64,000 nt of DNA from an uncultured Pseudomonadales bacterium (GCA_951813515.1 OX638346.1:3527617-3591616); one strand, 5' to 3'. Shown: positions 1 to 10,296, counted from the stretch's first letter. Notes: generated by a model from the sequence alone, not told the origin. Numbers and translations are program-made.

Positions 1-55
1 GCGTTGCGTCTATCTTCGCCGGCGCGACAATGTCGTAACGCTTCGGCAGCGGTCA
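1..55 (-). CDS. possible start of a divergent gene leaving the window
   Basis: An ATG on the minus strand at 55 opens a frame with no stop to the window edge (18 codons, beginning MTAAEALRH). It diverges from the gene starting at 69 with only 13 bases between the two starts. The stretch is too short to assign a product, and it may be chance. Confidence 0.25.
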
Positions 56-68
56 TGACCGTTCGCCG

Positions 69-959
69 ATGAAGGACTCGTTGGAAAGCCTGGTATCGAG
101 CGGTCACCGCCTCGTCCAGAGAGTCTCGGCGCTGCTGCCCGCGTCGGCGCCCGTCGACTGGTCGGAGACTCCCGCGGCGGTCTGGCGCGGCAGGGATCGG
201 TTCGTCGCCCTCGATGACCTGGACGACATAGAACTGGATGACCTGCTCGAGATAGATCTGCAGAAGGAACGCATCGAAACCAATACCGCGCAGTTCATTG
301 CCGGGTACCCGGCGAACAACGCGCTGCTGTGGGGGGCGCGGGGCACGGGCAAGTCGTCCCTGATTCACGCGTTGCTGAACCGCTACCGCGAAAAGGGATT
401 GCGCCTCGTGGAGGTGGACAAGCGCGCCCTGGGAGACATCGCCGGGATCGTCTCGGAACTGCGCCACGAACCCTACAGGTTCATCATCGTCTGTGACGAC
501 CTGTCGTTCGAGCGGGACGATCCGTCCTACAAGGAACTCAAGAGTGCCCTCGAGGGCTCAGTCTTCCGGCAGAGCGAAAACGTGCTGATCTATGCCACTT
601 CCAATCGGCGCCATCTGATTTCCGAGTTCATGTCGGACAATCTCGGTGCGCGGCATCACGAAGGCGAATTGCACGAGGATGAGGCGGTGGAGGAGAAGAT
701 CTCATTGTCGGACCGGTTCGGCCTTTGGCTATCGTTCCATCCGTTCAGGCAGGACGAGTACCTGGAGGTGGTGCGTCACTGGCTCGAGCGCCTCGCGCAC
801 GACCACGGCGCGCGGTGCGCCTGGAACGAGGATCTGCGCAAGGCCGCACTACAGTGGGCTCTCGGCCGCGGCACCCGAAACGGCAGGATGGCCTACTATT
901 TTGCCCGCCACTGGATAGGCAAGTCGCTGCTGGAAAAAGGTTGCTCCGAGACCGCATAA
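69..959 (+). CDS. DUF815-family AAA+ ATP-binding protein
   Basis: A 296-residue protein whose core matches the DUF815 P-loop ATPases. A Walker A motif GARGTGKSS lies at residues 89-97 and a Walker B-like IIVCDDLSFE near 138-148. The conserved PANNALLWG leads into the P-loop, and a C-terminal lid region carries many aromatic residues. The family is widespread in proteobacteria; its cellular job is not firmly established. No signal peptide or membrane segment is seen, so it should be cytoplasmic. There is no clear Shine-Dalgarno before the ATG at 69, but homology with family N-termini (a short VQRVSALLPA-type segment followed by a linker) supports a start near here. It ends 58 bases before the convergent TPR gene, so it is transcriptionally separate from the operon that follows. 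Confidence 0.85.
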   Translation: MKDSLESLVSSGHRLVQRVSALLPASAPVDWSETPAAVWRGRDRFVALDDLDDIELDDLLEIDLQKERIETNTAQFIAGYPANNALLWGARGTGKSSLIHALLNRYREKGLRLVEVDKRALGDIAGIVSELRHEPYRFIIVCDDLSFERDDPSYKELKSALEGSVFRQSENVLIYATSNRRHLISEFMSDNLGARHHEGELHEDEAVEEKISLSDRFGLWLSFHPFRQDEYLEVVRHWLERLAHDHGARCAWNEDLRKAALQWALGRGTRNGRMAYYFARHWIGKSLLEKGCSETA

Positions 960-1017
960 CCCGGGCTGATGCCACGCACCCGCGGCAGGGGGCTATTCGG
1001 TGTGGTTTCGTCCGGCG

Positions 1018-4000
1018 TCACGTGGATTCATCGAGGCGCAAGCCATGTCGAGCTTCCTCGGAAGCGCTGATTCGATCCTTGAGATCCCCGGCATAGTCCG
1101 CTTCGCCGACGGAATCCGCCAGCGGGGCCAGTACCCGCATCACGGCCAGCTTGTCGTCGGTATCCGCCACGCGGCCGACACGTAGCGCTGTCGCGGAATC
1201 GCTGGCATGTTGCAACCCCTCGATGATTTCGACCTCCTGCTCGACGCTGAGGTTGCCCTGGGCCAGGGCGTCGGCGGCGAGTTCGGGCGGCAGCGGGTTG
1301 CCGACGCGCAATGCCATCAGGACGAGGTGTTGCAGGCCCAGTCGTTTTGGGTCGACGGTGATCCTGTCGGCGAGCTCTGACACGACGGCCCGGGCGTGCT
1401 CCTGCTCGCCGCGTGAATGCAGTTGCCAGGCAACCACAAACGCTGCTTCCAGGATGGCAGCGCGATCGAGTTCGGGATCGTCTATCCAGGAGATCAACGC
1501 GTCGGCGGCGGTGGCCATCCAGGCCACGTCGCCCGACCAGTGGTGTTCTGTCCCGGCCGGGAATGCGCGTTCCCGATGAAGGATCAGCTCATGGAGCGCA
1601 GGGGGGGTTCCGGAGTAGAGGTTTGGTTGCCGCAGGCCGTAGAGTCGCCCCAGGTTGTTCAGCACGTCGATGAGCCGGTACCTCTCTTGCACCTGCGACT
1701 CCGGCAGCTCCTCAACGGAAGCCGCCCCCTGCCTTGTCGAACCGAGAAGAACCCGTAGCAGTTCGATTGCGCGCGAATAGTTTCCCGCCATGGCGTGTAG
1801 TCGTACCAGTTCCACGGCCTTCGGCCCGTCCCATGCGCCCAGCGGCATCTCCACATCTGTCGCGGTTGGCGAGAACCGAGGCGCTTCGGCAAGTGTTTCC
1901 ACCGGCGTATGGAGGTGGGCGAGGATCCGCAGCAGGAACGCGTCGAAATAGGCCGCGTAGGCATCGTGCCGGTCGGCGCGGCGTGCGGATACCACGATGC
2001 TCTCCAGCGTGTCCCGGGCGGACTGCGGCGGCAGTGTCTCGGTCACTTCGCGCGCAAGCTCGGAGAGGTCCATGAGTGCCTCGGTCGAGCCCCCTATGAC
2101 GATCATCCCCCGTCGGCCGGCGAACTCGCCGTGGCGCGCGAGTTTGGCCGTCAGGAGCCGATAGTGATCCGATGCTTCCTCGAACGCCCCGGCCTTGGCG
2201 TACAGCCTCGCCATGGCGAGGATCTGCAGTGTCGATGGGTCCTCGATCCTGTTCGCCCGTTCCCGGAAGGCAGCGTGATCGGCCTCGGTGAGGTCTTCCT
2301 CCTGCTCGTGGCGCAGGAGCATCCATAGCGTGAAGTCGTGGTCGCCGAGTTCACCGATGCGGGCGGACAGCGCTTCGAGCGGCCCGTCGTCAGCGGCAAA
2401 TGCCTTGCGCAGCAGCCGGTAGAAGCGGTGCTGGTGCCGTCTCTGGTCGTCGATGAGTGAGCGCAGGTAGAGATCGAACTCGGTAGCGCTAAAGGGCCGC
2501 GTCGCGATCGTCTCGAACAGGGTTTGCGGATCCGGCGCGTCACCCTCCTCGAGGAGGGCGTCGAGCCGGAAGTCTCGGCTGGTCCCCCTCGGGAAGTAAC
2601 CGTACCCATCCTCGGAATCGGGAACCAGCGGCAGCGACAGTAGGGTATTGATCATATAACTGGGCGGCGGCGCGTAGGCGCGTTCTTCGTTTGGAGCCAG
2701 CGCGCCGCGCCAAACGGTGCGCAACGTTTTCCGCGCCACGTCGTCGTCCTGCGGGTCGGCATCGTCGTCTGCGAGTTCGCGCAGGGTATCGACACCGCGG
2801 TCGACCTGTGGCGACAGGTAGCTCCAGGTGGGTTCCAGGGTGCCGCGATAGATCGCGCGGAAGATCTGAGGGCCGGAAGCGGGTTCGAAGGTCCGGGCAG
2901 CCCGCACTTTCTCAAGCAGATCCTCGATGACGGCCGACTCGCGCAGGTCGGGCCCGCCATCCGTCACGAGCGCGAGCGCCGCGTCGTACCGCTCCCGGTA
3001 GGTCAGGAGGTAGTACAGGGCGGCGCGCAGGACCTCATCCCCGGGTTCGCCTTCACGACATGCAAACAGCGCTTGCTCCGCCCGATCCCATTGCGCGAGG
3101 CCGAGATGCGCGATCACGAGTTCGCGCCGGTACCGCTGATCGTCCGGATAGCGTTCGATGAGGATTGGCAGCAGTTCTACGCGGCGCTCCATCTTCTCGC
3201 GCGAGGCCTGACCGCCGAAATACCGGTTGGAGAACTCGAACCGGTAGACGATACGCACGGTTTCGGCGTCGTATTCCGAGTCGCCGTGCCGGACCGCTTC
3301 CAGGATGCGTGACCGAACCGGGGCATACTTTTCATCGGTTCCCGATATGGTGCCGTAGTATCGAACGCCGGCTCGTTCCAGTTCGAGCAGTTTCGAAAAG
3401 GCTTCTTCGTCGGTGCCTTCCAGGATGCTCTTGAGGGTCCCGGGGATATCGAAGGTCATCTGGGCCATGCGCTGTGCCTGACCCGCGAGTTCATATAGCA
3501 CGACCCGGTTGCCGGGATGCGACTCGGGCACCAGCAACACTTGGAAGATCGTGGATTGGGCGAACTCGCTCCTGAGATCCTGCTTGGAGAGGTATTCGCC
3601 GCCGGCCGCCTTCAGTGTTTCGCGTTGCGGCGGTGACAAATCGATCTTAATCAGGTCACGAAACACGGAAACGAAGGCACGGGACCCGAACTGGCCGCGC
3701 CTCTCCCGGGTGGCCGTCGCCGCGAGGTGGCGAAGCTGATCGTCGACGGATGCCTTCGCCTTGAGGTAGTCCCATACACCGTCGCCGGAGATGAAGAAGA
3801 CGAAGCTGGGATCCGCCTCTGCGGCGGGGTCCGCAAGCATGTCGAGCAACTCCTCGACAGTGACGATTTCGCGACCCAGGTCCGCCTCGATTTCAAGCAC
3901 GAGGTCGGCGTCGGCCCGGACCAGTTCGAGGAATGACTTGGCGCTGTCCTTGAGGGTCGTTGCGATCGCCGCAACCAGCCGCTTGAAGTTGCTCTCGTCC

Positions 4001-7000
4001 AACAGCGACCGCGCGTAGGCGAGACCCTCGCGGTAGCTGCCATCGTTGATCCGGTCCCGGAACAGGGCCAGGAGATCCTCGTCGTCTCCCGCGAGCCGAG
4101 CAAGGCGCACCGCGGCCTCGAAGTCGTCGTTGCGCTTCGCGTTTTCCATGTGCCGGCGAAGCAGCGGTCCGTCCGTCGAGACGTCGGCGACGGGCTCGGG
4201 TTCGACCGTGAATCGTTCCGCGAGAGCGACGTCCAGGTATGTATTGAGGTTGTCGTCCCCGGCGCGTTCGGCTATGCGGCGCGAAAGACCGGTGATGCGG
4301 TCGAGCCGCGTGAATTCCTCCAGCTCCATGCCCTCGGTTTCCGACCCGTTTGCACCATCGTCGTTGGCGTCTTTCGGAGCATCGGCAAGGACGACGGCAA
4401 GTTCCGAGTCGAACATTGCCTTGACGGTCTCGATGCGGGCTTCGGATTCCCTGGGATCGTCCGGCCAAGTCGTGAGAAGTCCCTGGGCGAGGTACTCGAA
4501 GAAGGTGCGGTAGTCGCGCGTGACACTCGTGTCGGGACCCAGGCCCAACAATGCGAAGGGCGAGGCGTTCGCGCCCGGGCGTTCCTCCACCCGTCTTGTG
4601 GCCAGGGTGCGCAGGACGTTCTCGACAGCCCGGAAGTACAACGCGTTGGCAACGTCGTCTTGGCCTCGCGCTTCCCGCAGCATCGCCGTCCTGGCGAGAA
4701 GCGCGAGGTCGTCGCGGTTCACGTTCAGTGCCCGCGTGTACCAGTTCAGGGACTCGTCCGCATGCCCGGCGTCGAGGAACAGCTCCGCCTTGGTCTTGTC
4801 CACGTTGATCAGACCGGTGATATCGTTGATCAGGTCGAACGCCTGCACGGCGGCCTGCACGGCGCCTTCCTCCAGGAGGACCTTGCCAAGGTTGATGAAG
4901 ACCTCCGGCGGCAGTTCCTGGCGCAGCCCGATCAGGCGCCGGCCGTGCGTGAGCTGTCTTTCGGGATCGCCGGCGCCGGTCGAGAACCCGGCGAAGCCGG
5001 CCTGGGCGGTAGCCAATGTCACCAGTTCGCGCAACACCGAGGGGCGTCGAACCCCCGCTTCGGAGAGCGAATTCTCGACGGCGCGGAATTCCGCCTCGTC
5101 ATCGCCCACCTCCTGGGCGATGTCCCCGAGCAGTTGGTACAGATAGAACTTGTCGTTGTGGCCGGCGATACGCTCCAGGATGATCCGCTGGCTCCAGCGG
5201 AACGTCCGCCGCATCGCCGGCGTCAGTTCCTCGGTGAAGGTGCGCGCGCCGATCATGTTGATGATGCCGTCGATGGCGACGACGAACTCGGCGTCGTCCG
5301 CGGCATGCTCTGCCACGTACTGCAGGATCGCCACGGCTTCGTCGCGCCGGCCCGAGTTCTTCATCAGGTCCGCCATGAGCAGCAGGTTGTCGCTGTTCTC
5401 GGGATGCAGGACAAGCGCGCGGCGGTAGCTCGCGATGGCTTCCGCATTGAAGCCTCCCATGGAGTAGATGCCCGCTTCGAACTCCCCGCTGACGCCTTGC
5501 TCGTCGAGTTCTCGCAGGCGGGCGAGCCAGAGCTGGACCTCGCCGAAGCGTTCGTCGGACTCTTCCGCGAGATCGAAGGCCAGCATGTTGAGCACGATGT
5601 TCTGGATGTGCTCGACCTCATTCTCGGGGTCCGCCGTCACGAGTTCGCGCAGCACCACGTCGTAGGCGGAATAGTCGGCGAGCATCATGTGGACCTTGCC
5701 AAGCTGGCGCAGGCGTTCCACCTCGCCCGCATCGCTGTAGCGGGCGTATTCCTCGATGACTTCGGTGGCGGAGAGGTGGTCGCCGACTTCGGTGTAGATT
5801 CGCACCAGGAGCCCGACCTCGTTGCGGTCCGCCTGTTTGAGGATGAGTTTTTCCTCCAGGTCCACGACGATGTCGCCCAAAGTGTTGAGTTCGGTCGCAA
5901 GCAGCAGGAACTGGCTTTCCGCGAGGTTTCTTCGGGCCGCGCTCTCAACGCTCACCCAGATTCCGCGCCAGGCCTCCAAGGCGTCTTCCTTGCGTCCGGC
6001 AACGCTGTAGAGCCACGCAAGCCGCATGCGTTCGTCGTAGCCGAGTTCGCCTTCGCGATTCCGCAAGCGCTCGAGGATGCGGATCGCCGCCTCCGGCCTG
6101 CTGAGCCGTTCATAGGCGTCGGCCAGGTCTCGAACACCCGTGGTGCCGTCCCCCAGGGCAGCTTCCAGGCGCGCGATCGAAGCGACGGCCTGGTCGGTTT
6201 CGCCGCGCCGCAGGCGCAGGTCGAACAGGAAGACGAGGCCCTGCGGACTCTCTCCCGAAGACGCCATGTGGTTTTCGATCACATCGACGGCTTCCTCGAC
6301 GAAGCCCATCTGCACCATCGCCTCGCCGGCTTCGACGAGCACCTCGATGCGGTCGCTGTTGCTTGCTGCCAGCCGGTGCCAGACATCCAGCGCGTCTTCC
6401 GGGCGGGCCATGTTCAGGTAGTGGGACGCCAGGCCGGAGAACCATGCCACCACATCGGGCTCCCTCGCCATCAGCCTTTCGTATTCGGCCATCATGTCAT
6501 CGGTCCGTCCGGCGGCCTCGTAGAGCTTGATGAGGCGACTGCGGGCGTCCACGTCAACGCGGGTGGTGTCGGCTGCTTCGTAGAACGCGATGGCCTCGTC
6601 GTAGTTCTCGGTCTCGATGAGGATGTCCACCCGGGCCTGGACAAGCATCGGGTCCGGTTCGCCGTTGGCCCCCGTCTGCCGGGCGAAATGGGCGAGCAGT
6701 TCGTCGAGGGCATCATCCTTGCGATACGACTCGGCGAGCAGCGCCAGCGCGTACAGGGCGTCGGTGCGGACCTGCGTCGCCTGGAAGGCGGTCCAGGACG
6801 CTTCCTGGGCAAGGTCAAAATCGCCGGCGTCAATGGCCCACTGGGCAACGCGGGCGTGCTGCCGGAACGGATTGCCGGACCCCTCGTCGGGATCATAGAG
6901 AGCCAGCGCCTGGCCGGAATGACCGAGGAGCGCCAGAGTGATGGCCGCCCGGTTGCGGAATGACGGGTCGCCCTGCTCGGCAAGCGTCACCAGTGCGTCG

Positions 7001-7551
7001 ATGTTGCGGTTGCTGGCCTCGGCCATGGTGAGACGGATCCGGATGAATTCCTGCTCCGCCGCACTATCGGTGGCATCAGCGGCCTTCCTGTACCACTCGG
7101 TCGCCTCGAGAGGGTTGCCCGTCGCGTCGAGAAGACGGGCCTTGAGCAACAGGCCGTCCGGCGTCTCCCGGAGCGCCAGTGCGTTATCAACGGAACGCAG
7201 TGCCTGCTCCTGACTGCCGTGGCGCCAGTGGATGTGGGCGATTGTCAGGTGGTGATTGGCGCGCTCCTGCGCGGATTTGCCCCGATTGTCGGCGAACACG
7301 CCGATGCGCCTCACGGCGAGTTCGATGCTGTCATCCTGGAGGATGGTCTCGTCGTACAGCGCATCGATCTTCTGCAGGTCGACGCGGACGGATGCCGCAT
7401 TCGACTTCACGACTTCAGCGAGCGCGCTGGCGGCTTGCGCGCTGCCCGGGAGCAGGCCAATGGCCAGCCCGATCGCCGCCATGTACCAGGACGCCCTTCT
7501 ATGGAACAAACGGCTCCGGGGAGCGCCAGCGACCCGGGGCGGTTGTTGCAT
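1018..7551 (-). CDS. giant exported tetratricopeptide-repeat protein (2177 aa)
   Basis: Last gene of the minus-strand MoxR/DUF58/vWA operon. The open frame extends upstream to 7875, but that part is antisense to the vWA gene and crosses a hairpin repeat. The best start is the ATG at 7551. It gives an Arg-rich n-region, a hydrophobic core (AAIGLAIGLLPGS) and a plausible signal-peptidase site after AQA, so export to the periplasm is likely; a start at 7482 would leave only the hydrophobic core. The mature protein is almost entirely degenerate 34-residue TPR-like helix pairs, for example around residues 90-1000 (patterns such as LLKARLLDATGNPLEATEWY), with an acidic stretch DDDADPQDDD in the C-terminal half. 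No enzymatic domain is recognised. The exceptional length and the operon position suggest a periplasmic scaffold working with the vWA proteins; that role is inference. Confidence 0.8.
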   Translation of the reverse strand: MQQPPRVAGAPRSRLFHRRASWYMAAIGLAIGLLPGSAQAASALAEVVKSNAASVRVDLQKIDALYDETILQDDSIELAVRRIGVFADNRGKSAQERANHHLTIAHIHWRHGSQEQALRSVDNALALRETPDGLLLKARLLDATGNPLEATEWYRKAADATDSAAEQEFIRIRLTMAEASNRNIDALVTLAEQGDPSFRNRAAITLALLGHSGQALALYDPDEGSGNPFRQHARVAQWAIDAGDFDLAQEASWTAFQATQVRTDALYALALLAESYRKDDALDELLAHFARQTGANGEPDPMLVQARVDILIETENYDEAIAFYEAADTTRVDVDARSRLIKLYEAAGRTDDMMAEYERLMAREPDVVAWFSGLASHYLNMARPEDALDVWHRLAASNSDRIEVLVEAGEAMVQMGFVEEAVDVIENHMASSGESPQGLVFLFDLRLRRGETDQAVASIARLEAALGDGTTGVRDLADAYERLSRPEAAIRILERLRNREGELGYDERMRLAWLYSVAGRKEDALEAWRGIWVSVESAARRNLAESQFLLLATELNTLGDIVVDLEEKLILKQADRNEVGLLVRIYTEVGDHLSATEVIEEYARYSDAGEVERLRQLGKVHMMLADYSAYDVVLRELVTADPENEVEHIQNIVLNMLAFDLAEESDERFGEVQLWLARLRELDEQGVSGEFEAGIYSMGGFNAEAIASYRRALVLHPENSDNLLLMADLMKNSGRRDEAVAILQYVAEHAADDAEFVVAIDGIINMIGARTFTEELTPAMRRTFRWSQRIILERIAGHNDKFYLYQLLGDIAQEVGDDEAEFRAVENSLSEAGVRRPSVLRELVTLATAQAGFAGFSTGAGDPERQLTHGRRLIGLRQELPPEVFINLGKVLLEEGAVQAAVQAFDLINDITGLINVDKTKAELFLDAGHADESLNWYTRALNVNRDDLALLARTAMLREARGQDDVANALYFRAVENVLRTLATRRVEERPGANASPFALLGLGPDTSVTRDYRTFFEYLAQGLLTTWPDDPRESEARIETVKAMFDSELAVVLADAPKDANDDGANGSETEGMELEEFTRLDRITGLSRRIAERAGDDNLNTYLDVALAERFTVEPEPVADVSTDGPLLRRHMENAKRNDDFEAAVRLARLAGDDEDLLALFRDRINDGSYREGLAYARSLLDESNFKRLVAAIATTLKDSAKSFLELVRADADLVLEIEADLGREIVTVEELLDMLADPAAEADPSFVFFISGDGVWDYLKAKASVDDQLRHLAATATRERRGQFGSRAFVSVFRDLIKIDLSPPQRETLKAAGGEYLSKQDLRSEFAQSTIFQVLLVPESHPGNRVVLYELAGQAQRMAQMTFDIPGTLKSILEGTDEEAFSKLLELERAGVRYYGTISGTDEKYAPVRSRILEAVRHGDSEYDAETVRIVYRFEFSNRYFGGQASREKMERRVELLPILIERYPDDQRYRRELVIAHLGLAQWDRAEQALFACREGEPGDEVLRAALYYLLTYRERYDAALALVTDGGPDLRESAVIEDLLEKVRAARTFEPASGPQIFRAIYRGTLEPTWSYLSPQVDRGVDTLRELADDDADPQDDDVARKTLRTVWRGALAPNEERAYAPPPSYMINTLLSLPLVPDSEDGYGYFPRGTSRDFRLDALLEEGDAPDPQTLFETIATRPFSATEFDLYLRSLIDDQRRHQHRFYRLLRKAFAADDGPLEALSARIGELGDHDFTLWMLLRHEQEEDLTEADHAAFRERANRIEDPSTLQILAMARLYAKAGAFEEASDHYRLLTAKLARHGEFAGRRGMIVIGGSTEALMDLSELAREVTETLPPQSARDTLESIVVSARRADRHDAYAAYFDAFLLRILAHLHTPVETLAEAPRFSPTATDVEMPLGAWDGPKAVELVRLHAMAGNYSRAIELLRVLLGSTRQGAASVEELPESQVQERYRLIDVLNNLGRLYGLRQPNLYSGTPPALHELILHRERAFPAGTEHHWSGDVAWMATAADALISWIDDPELDRAAILEAAFVVAWQLHSRGEQEHARAVVSELADRITVDPKRLGLQHLVLMALRVGNPLPPELAADALAQGNLSVEQEVEIIEGLQHASDSATALRVGRVADTDDKLAVMRVLAPLADSVGEADYAGDLKDRISASEEARHGLRLDEST

Positions 7552-7574
7552 GGACGACGAGCGGGGCCGGGCCG

Positions 7575-7736
7575 GAGCCCTCAGCCGGGGAGCGCGAGGG
7601 GGCACCCCTCGCAAGAAGAGAGCCCTCAGCCGGGGAGCGCGAGGGGGCACCCCTCGCAAGAAGAGAGCCCTCAGCCGGGGAGCGCGAGGGGGCACCCCTC
7701 GCAAGAAAAAAAGCGAAGCCGAAGGCGCCGGCTGTG
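7575..7736 (+). repeat. three tandem 45-bp hairpin repeats plus tail (REP-like), locus 1
   Basis: Three near-identical 45-bp units start at 7575, 7620 and 7665. Each contains GCGAGGGGGCACCCCTCGC, an 8-bp perfect stem with a 3-base loop. A tail follows with gccgaaggcgccggctgtgg. The array fills the gap between the vWA gene stop (7743) and the TPR gene start (7551). Related copies occur at 26311-26430 (inverted) and 29881-29960. The 45-bp period is a multiple of three, which is why long spurious frames run through it. Confidence 0.9.
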
Positions 7737-7742
7737 GGGCAC

Positions 7743-10289
7743 TCACAATCGGACCTCCCGCGGCCAGCGACGATAGAGGAGTTCTCCGATGTAGGCAGCC
7801 AGGGCCAGCAACAGCATGAGCGGCCACAGCCGGGTTACCACGAACGACAACTCGCCCTGATTTCCGGCAAGCCATTCGCCGACCGGGCCCGAAGGCGGCG
7901 TGCCATCGACCCTCGCTAGGTGAACGCCGCCCGTGCGTCCGGCCAGGCGCTCGAGGTCCAGTGCCTTTGCCGGGTCGACCTGGGTTTCGTTCGCGATGTC
8001 GGAAGCCGCCGGAATGGCGATGCGCTGAACGGACCGGTTGGCGCGAGCAAGGCTGGCGGATACCTCTACCCGCGCGGTTTCCCAGGGCGGGAGGACAATC
8101 TCCGCTTCGAACAGCCCAGGTGCGTTTTCCTTGAACTCGATGGCCTCGGATGGCAGGGAGTTGCCCTGGGCATCCACCATTTCCGCCCGCGGAGCGAGCC
8201 CGGCATCGTGACTGGTTCGCTCCGCCGTCAAAACCAGCACTTGGCGGCGGCGCTTGAGGGTAAGGCGGAAGGGTGGGTTATCCGCTGCCGTCCGTGCGAG
8301 CAATCTGCCCAGGAAGGAACCGTAGTCCGGCCAATCCCGCCACCGGGCGGTGCCTTCGCCGACCGGCTCGGTCATGAGCGCGGTGACCCTTCCGAGCCCG
8401 AAGTGCCAGCTGGCGAGGATGGGGTCCTGTCCCGTGTTCTCTTCCAGCAGCGTCTCTGCGCCTACGCGCGACTCCACCTCGGAGTAGCCGAGCAACGCCG
8501 GAACACGCGGGTCCGCGTTGCCCCACCAGCCCTGTCCGCCAAGTGCCGTCAGTTCGAATACGCCCCGCTTGTAGCGCGGCGGCTTGCGGGTGGAAGGCTG
8601 CTTGAGGATGAGTTCGACGAGGCTGAACTGGTCGCCCACCGAGTAGAAGCGTCCCTGGCCCCAATTGGCGATGTCGGACATGATGAGGTTGTGTCCGCCC
8701 TGTCCGGCGAGGATCGTCGAAACGTTGATGTTGTCCCTCGAGATGCGGCGCACCATGCGCTCGTAGTTGCTGTCTTCCACGCCGGCGTCGGTAATCAGCA
8801 GGATGTGCTTGTAGCGGGTGTTGACGTTCTTCAGGCCGTAGTAGGCCTCCTGGATGGCGGGGTAGAGAATGGTGCCGCCGATGGCCTTCATGCGGCCGAT
8901 GGCGCGGTCGATTTCGATCTTGTTGGAGGCCGGCTGCATCGGCACCGCCCAGTGCTTGGCGCCGTAGAACTCCACGATCCCAATGCGGTCGTGGGGTTGC
9001 AGGCGGCGCACGGCGATTCGGGCGACCTGTTTGGCCAGTTCGATGCGCGAACCGGCCATCGAACCCGACGTGTCGATGATGATGGCTAGGCCGACGCTCG
9101 GATCGATCTTCTCCTCTTCGCCGGTAATCTCGACCGGCAGCACGTCCGCGACCGGCGTGCCATGGTAGCCGCCATCGGCGAAGGCACCCCCGCCACCGCT
9201 CGCGAGAACGCCGACTCCCTGGTCCTGAACGGAGGCGACGAGGTCGCGCTGGGTTTCTGCGGGCAGCGCGCGCGCCGGCACGTCATCGAGCATCACGATA
9301 TCGAATCCGGCGAAGTCGAACCCGTCACCGATCTCGCCCGGCGGCATCGCCGTCAGATCGAACCCGATACCGAGCAGCGACTCAATCCGGTCGACCGCAC
9401 CGCGCTGGCGGTCGCCGACATAGAGCAGACGCAGGGCATCCTGGATGGCGACAACGCCGCGCAGCCGGTTGTTGGAGAGATCGCCGTCGGACCCCGACGG
9501 GGACCGGAGTTCGGCGCTGATATCGAGGAATCCGGCTTCACCCGCCTCGAACTCGATCCCGACGGGACATCGGGACTCGCAGTCGAACGGTCCCGACTGC
9601 CCCAGCGTATCGTCGCCGCTGGTGAGGATGACTTCCAGGGCCTTGCCGGCCCCGACAACGTCGACCGTGACGCGCACAGACTCTCCAGGTCGCGCGGTGG
9701 TGGATTGAAGATTGACCAGGAAGGGGTCTTCGCGGGACCGCAGCTGCACCGTGTGCACGGGAATATCGCGCTCGAGCAACTGGGCAAGCGGGCGTCCCCA
9801 GTGACGGTCGGTGCTGCGGCCGTCGGAGATCAGCATGACGGACCCGCTCAGTCCGGCGGGTATCGACTGGGCCGCGAGTTCCAGTGCGTCCCCCAGGGGG
9901 GATCGACCGTCGACGACCGACTGCACGCCGGCAGCAGGCGCCCGCATCCACTCGATATCCGCGTCGAGCGAAACGCGTTCGTCGCCGCCGACCTGGACGA
10001 GGGTGGCGCTTTGACCGGCTCCGAGCCGGGCCAGCAGATCGCCCGCCACCGCAACCCCGCCTTCACGCTCGCCCGCCAGAAGGCTCGCGGATTGATCGAT
10101 GACGATGGCGTGGTGCTGTTCCACGGCGCTGCGGACCAGCACGGGCTGCATCAGTGCCAGGATGGCGAGAGTGAGAATGACGCTGCGGATTACGCCGTGG
10201 ACGACTCTCGGTCGGGACGGCAGGAACCATACCAATGGCACCGCCAGGAAAAGCAGCGCCATGACCGGTTGCAGGAAGGACAGCGTCAT
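7743..10289 (-). CDS. membrane protein with two vWA-like domains and a Rossmann/amidotransferase-like middle
   Basis: An 848-residue protein. Two hydrophobic helices lie at residues 5-24 and 33-52, and one C-terminal helix (LWPLMLLLALAAYIGELLY), so the large central part is held at the membrane. A first vWA-like domain has a MIDAS-type DQSAS at 65-69. A central region contains LLYVGD and FDIVMLDDVP, as in class I glutamine-amidotransferase-like folds of such proteins. A second vWA domain has IIIDTSGSM with D406, S408 and S410. These proteins are typical members of MoxR/DUF58/BatA clusters and are thought to bind metal-dependent partners during assembly or stress functions. The gene starts 7 bases after the BatA-like gene stop, so the two are co-transcribed. 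Its stop sits 6 bases from the hairpin-repeat tail. Confidence 0.85.
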   Translation of the reverse strand: MTLSFLQPVMALLFLAVPLVWFLPSRPRVVHGVIRSVILTLAILALMQPVLVRSAVEQHHAIVIDQSASLLAGEREGGVAVAGDLLARLGAGQSATLVQVGGDERVSLDADIEWMRAPAAGVQSVVDGRSPLGDALELAAQSIPAGLSGSVMLISDGRSTDRHWGRPLAQLLERDIPVHTVQLRSREDPFLVNLQSTTARPGESVRVTVDVVGAGKALEVILTSGDDTLGQSGPFDCESRCPVGIEFEAGEAGFLDISAELRSPSGSDGDLSNNRLRGVVAIQDALRLLYVGDRQRGAVDRIESLLGIGFDLTAMPPGEIGDGFDFAGFDIVMLDDVPARALPAETQRDLVASVQDQGVGVLASGGGGAFADGGYHGTPVADVLPVEITGEEEKIDPSVGLAIIIDTSGSMAGSRIELAKQVARIAVRRLQPHDRIGIVEFYGAKHWAVPMQPASNKIEIDRAIGRMKAIGGTILYPAIQEAYYGLKNVNTRYKHILLITDAGVEDSNYERMVRRISRDNINVSTILAGQGGHNLIMSDIANWGQGRFYSVGDQFSLVELILKQPSTRKPPRYKRGVFELTALGGQGWWGNADPRVPALLGYSEVESRVGAETLLEENTGQDPILASWHFGLGRVTALMTEPVGEGTARWRDWPDYGSFLGRLLARTAADNPPFRLTLKRRRQVLVLTAERTSHDAGLAPRAEMVDAQGNSLPSEAIEFKENAPGLFEAEIVLPPWETARVEVSASLARANRSVQRIAIPAASDIANETQVDPAKALDLERLAGRTGGVHLARVDGTPPSGPVGEWLAGNQGELSFVVTRLWPLMLLLALAAYIGELLYRRWPREVRL

Positions 10290-10296
10290 ACCAGTG

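Noticed and set aside
4150..6963. 937-codon open frame on the plus strand
   Set aside because: Antisense to the TPR gene; composition and motifs belong to the minus-strand frame.
7552..7875. N-terminal extension of the TPR protein reading through the hairpin repeats
   Set aside because: It overlaps the vWA gene and the repeated LRGVPPRAPR-type peptide is only the translation of the DNA repeat; the ATG at 7551 gives a proper signal peptide.
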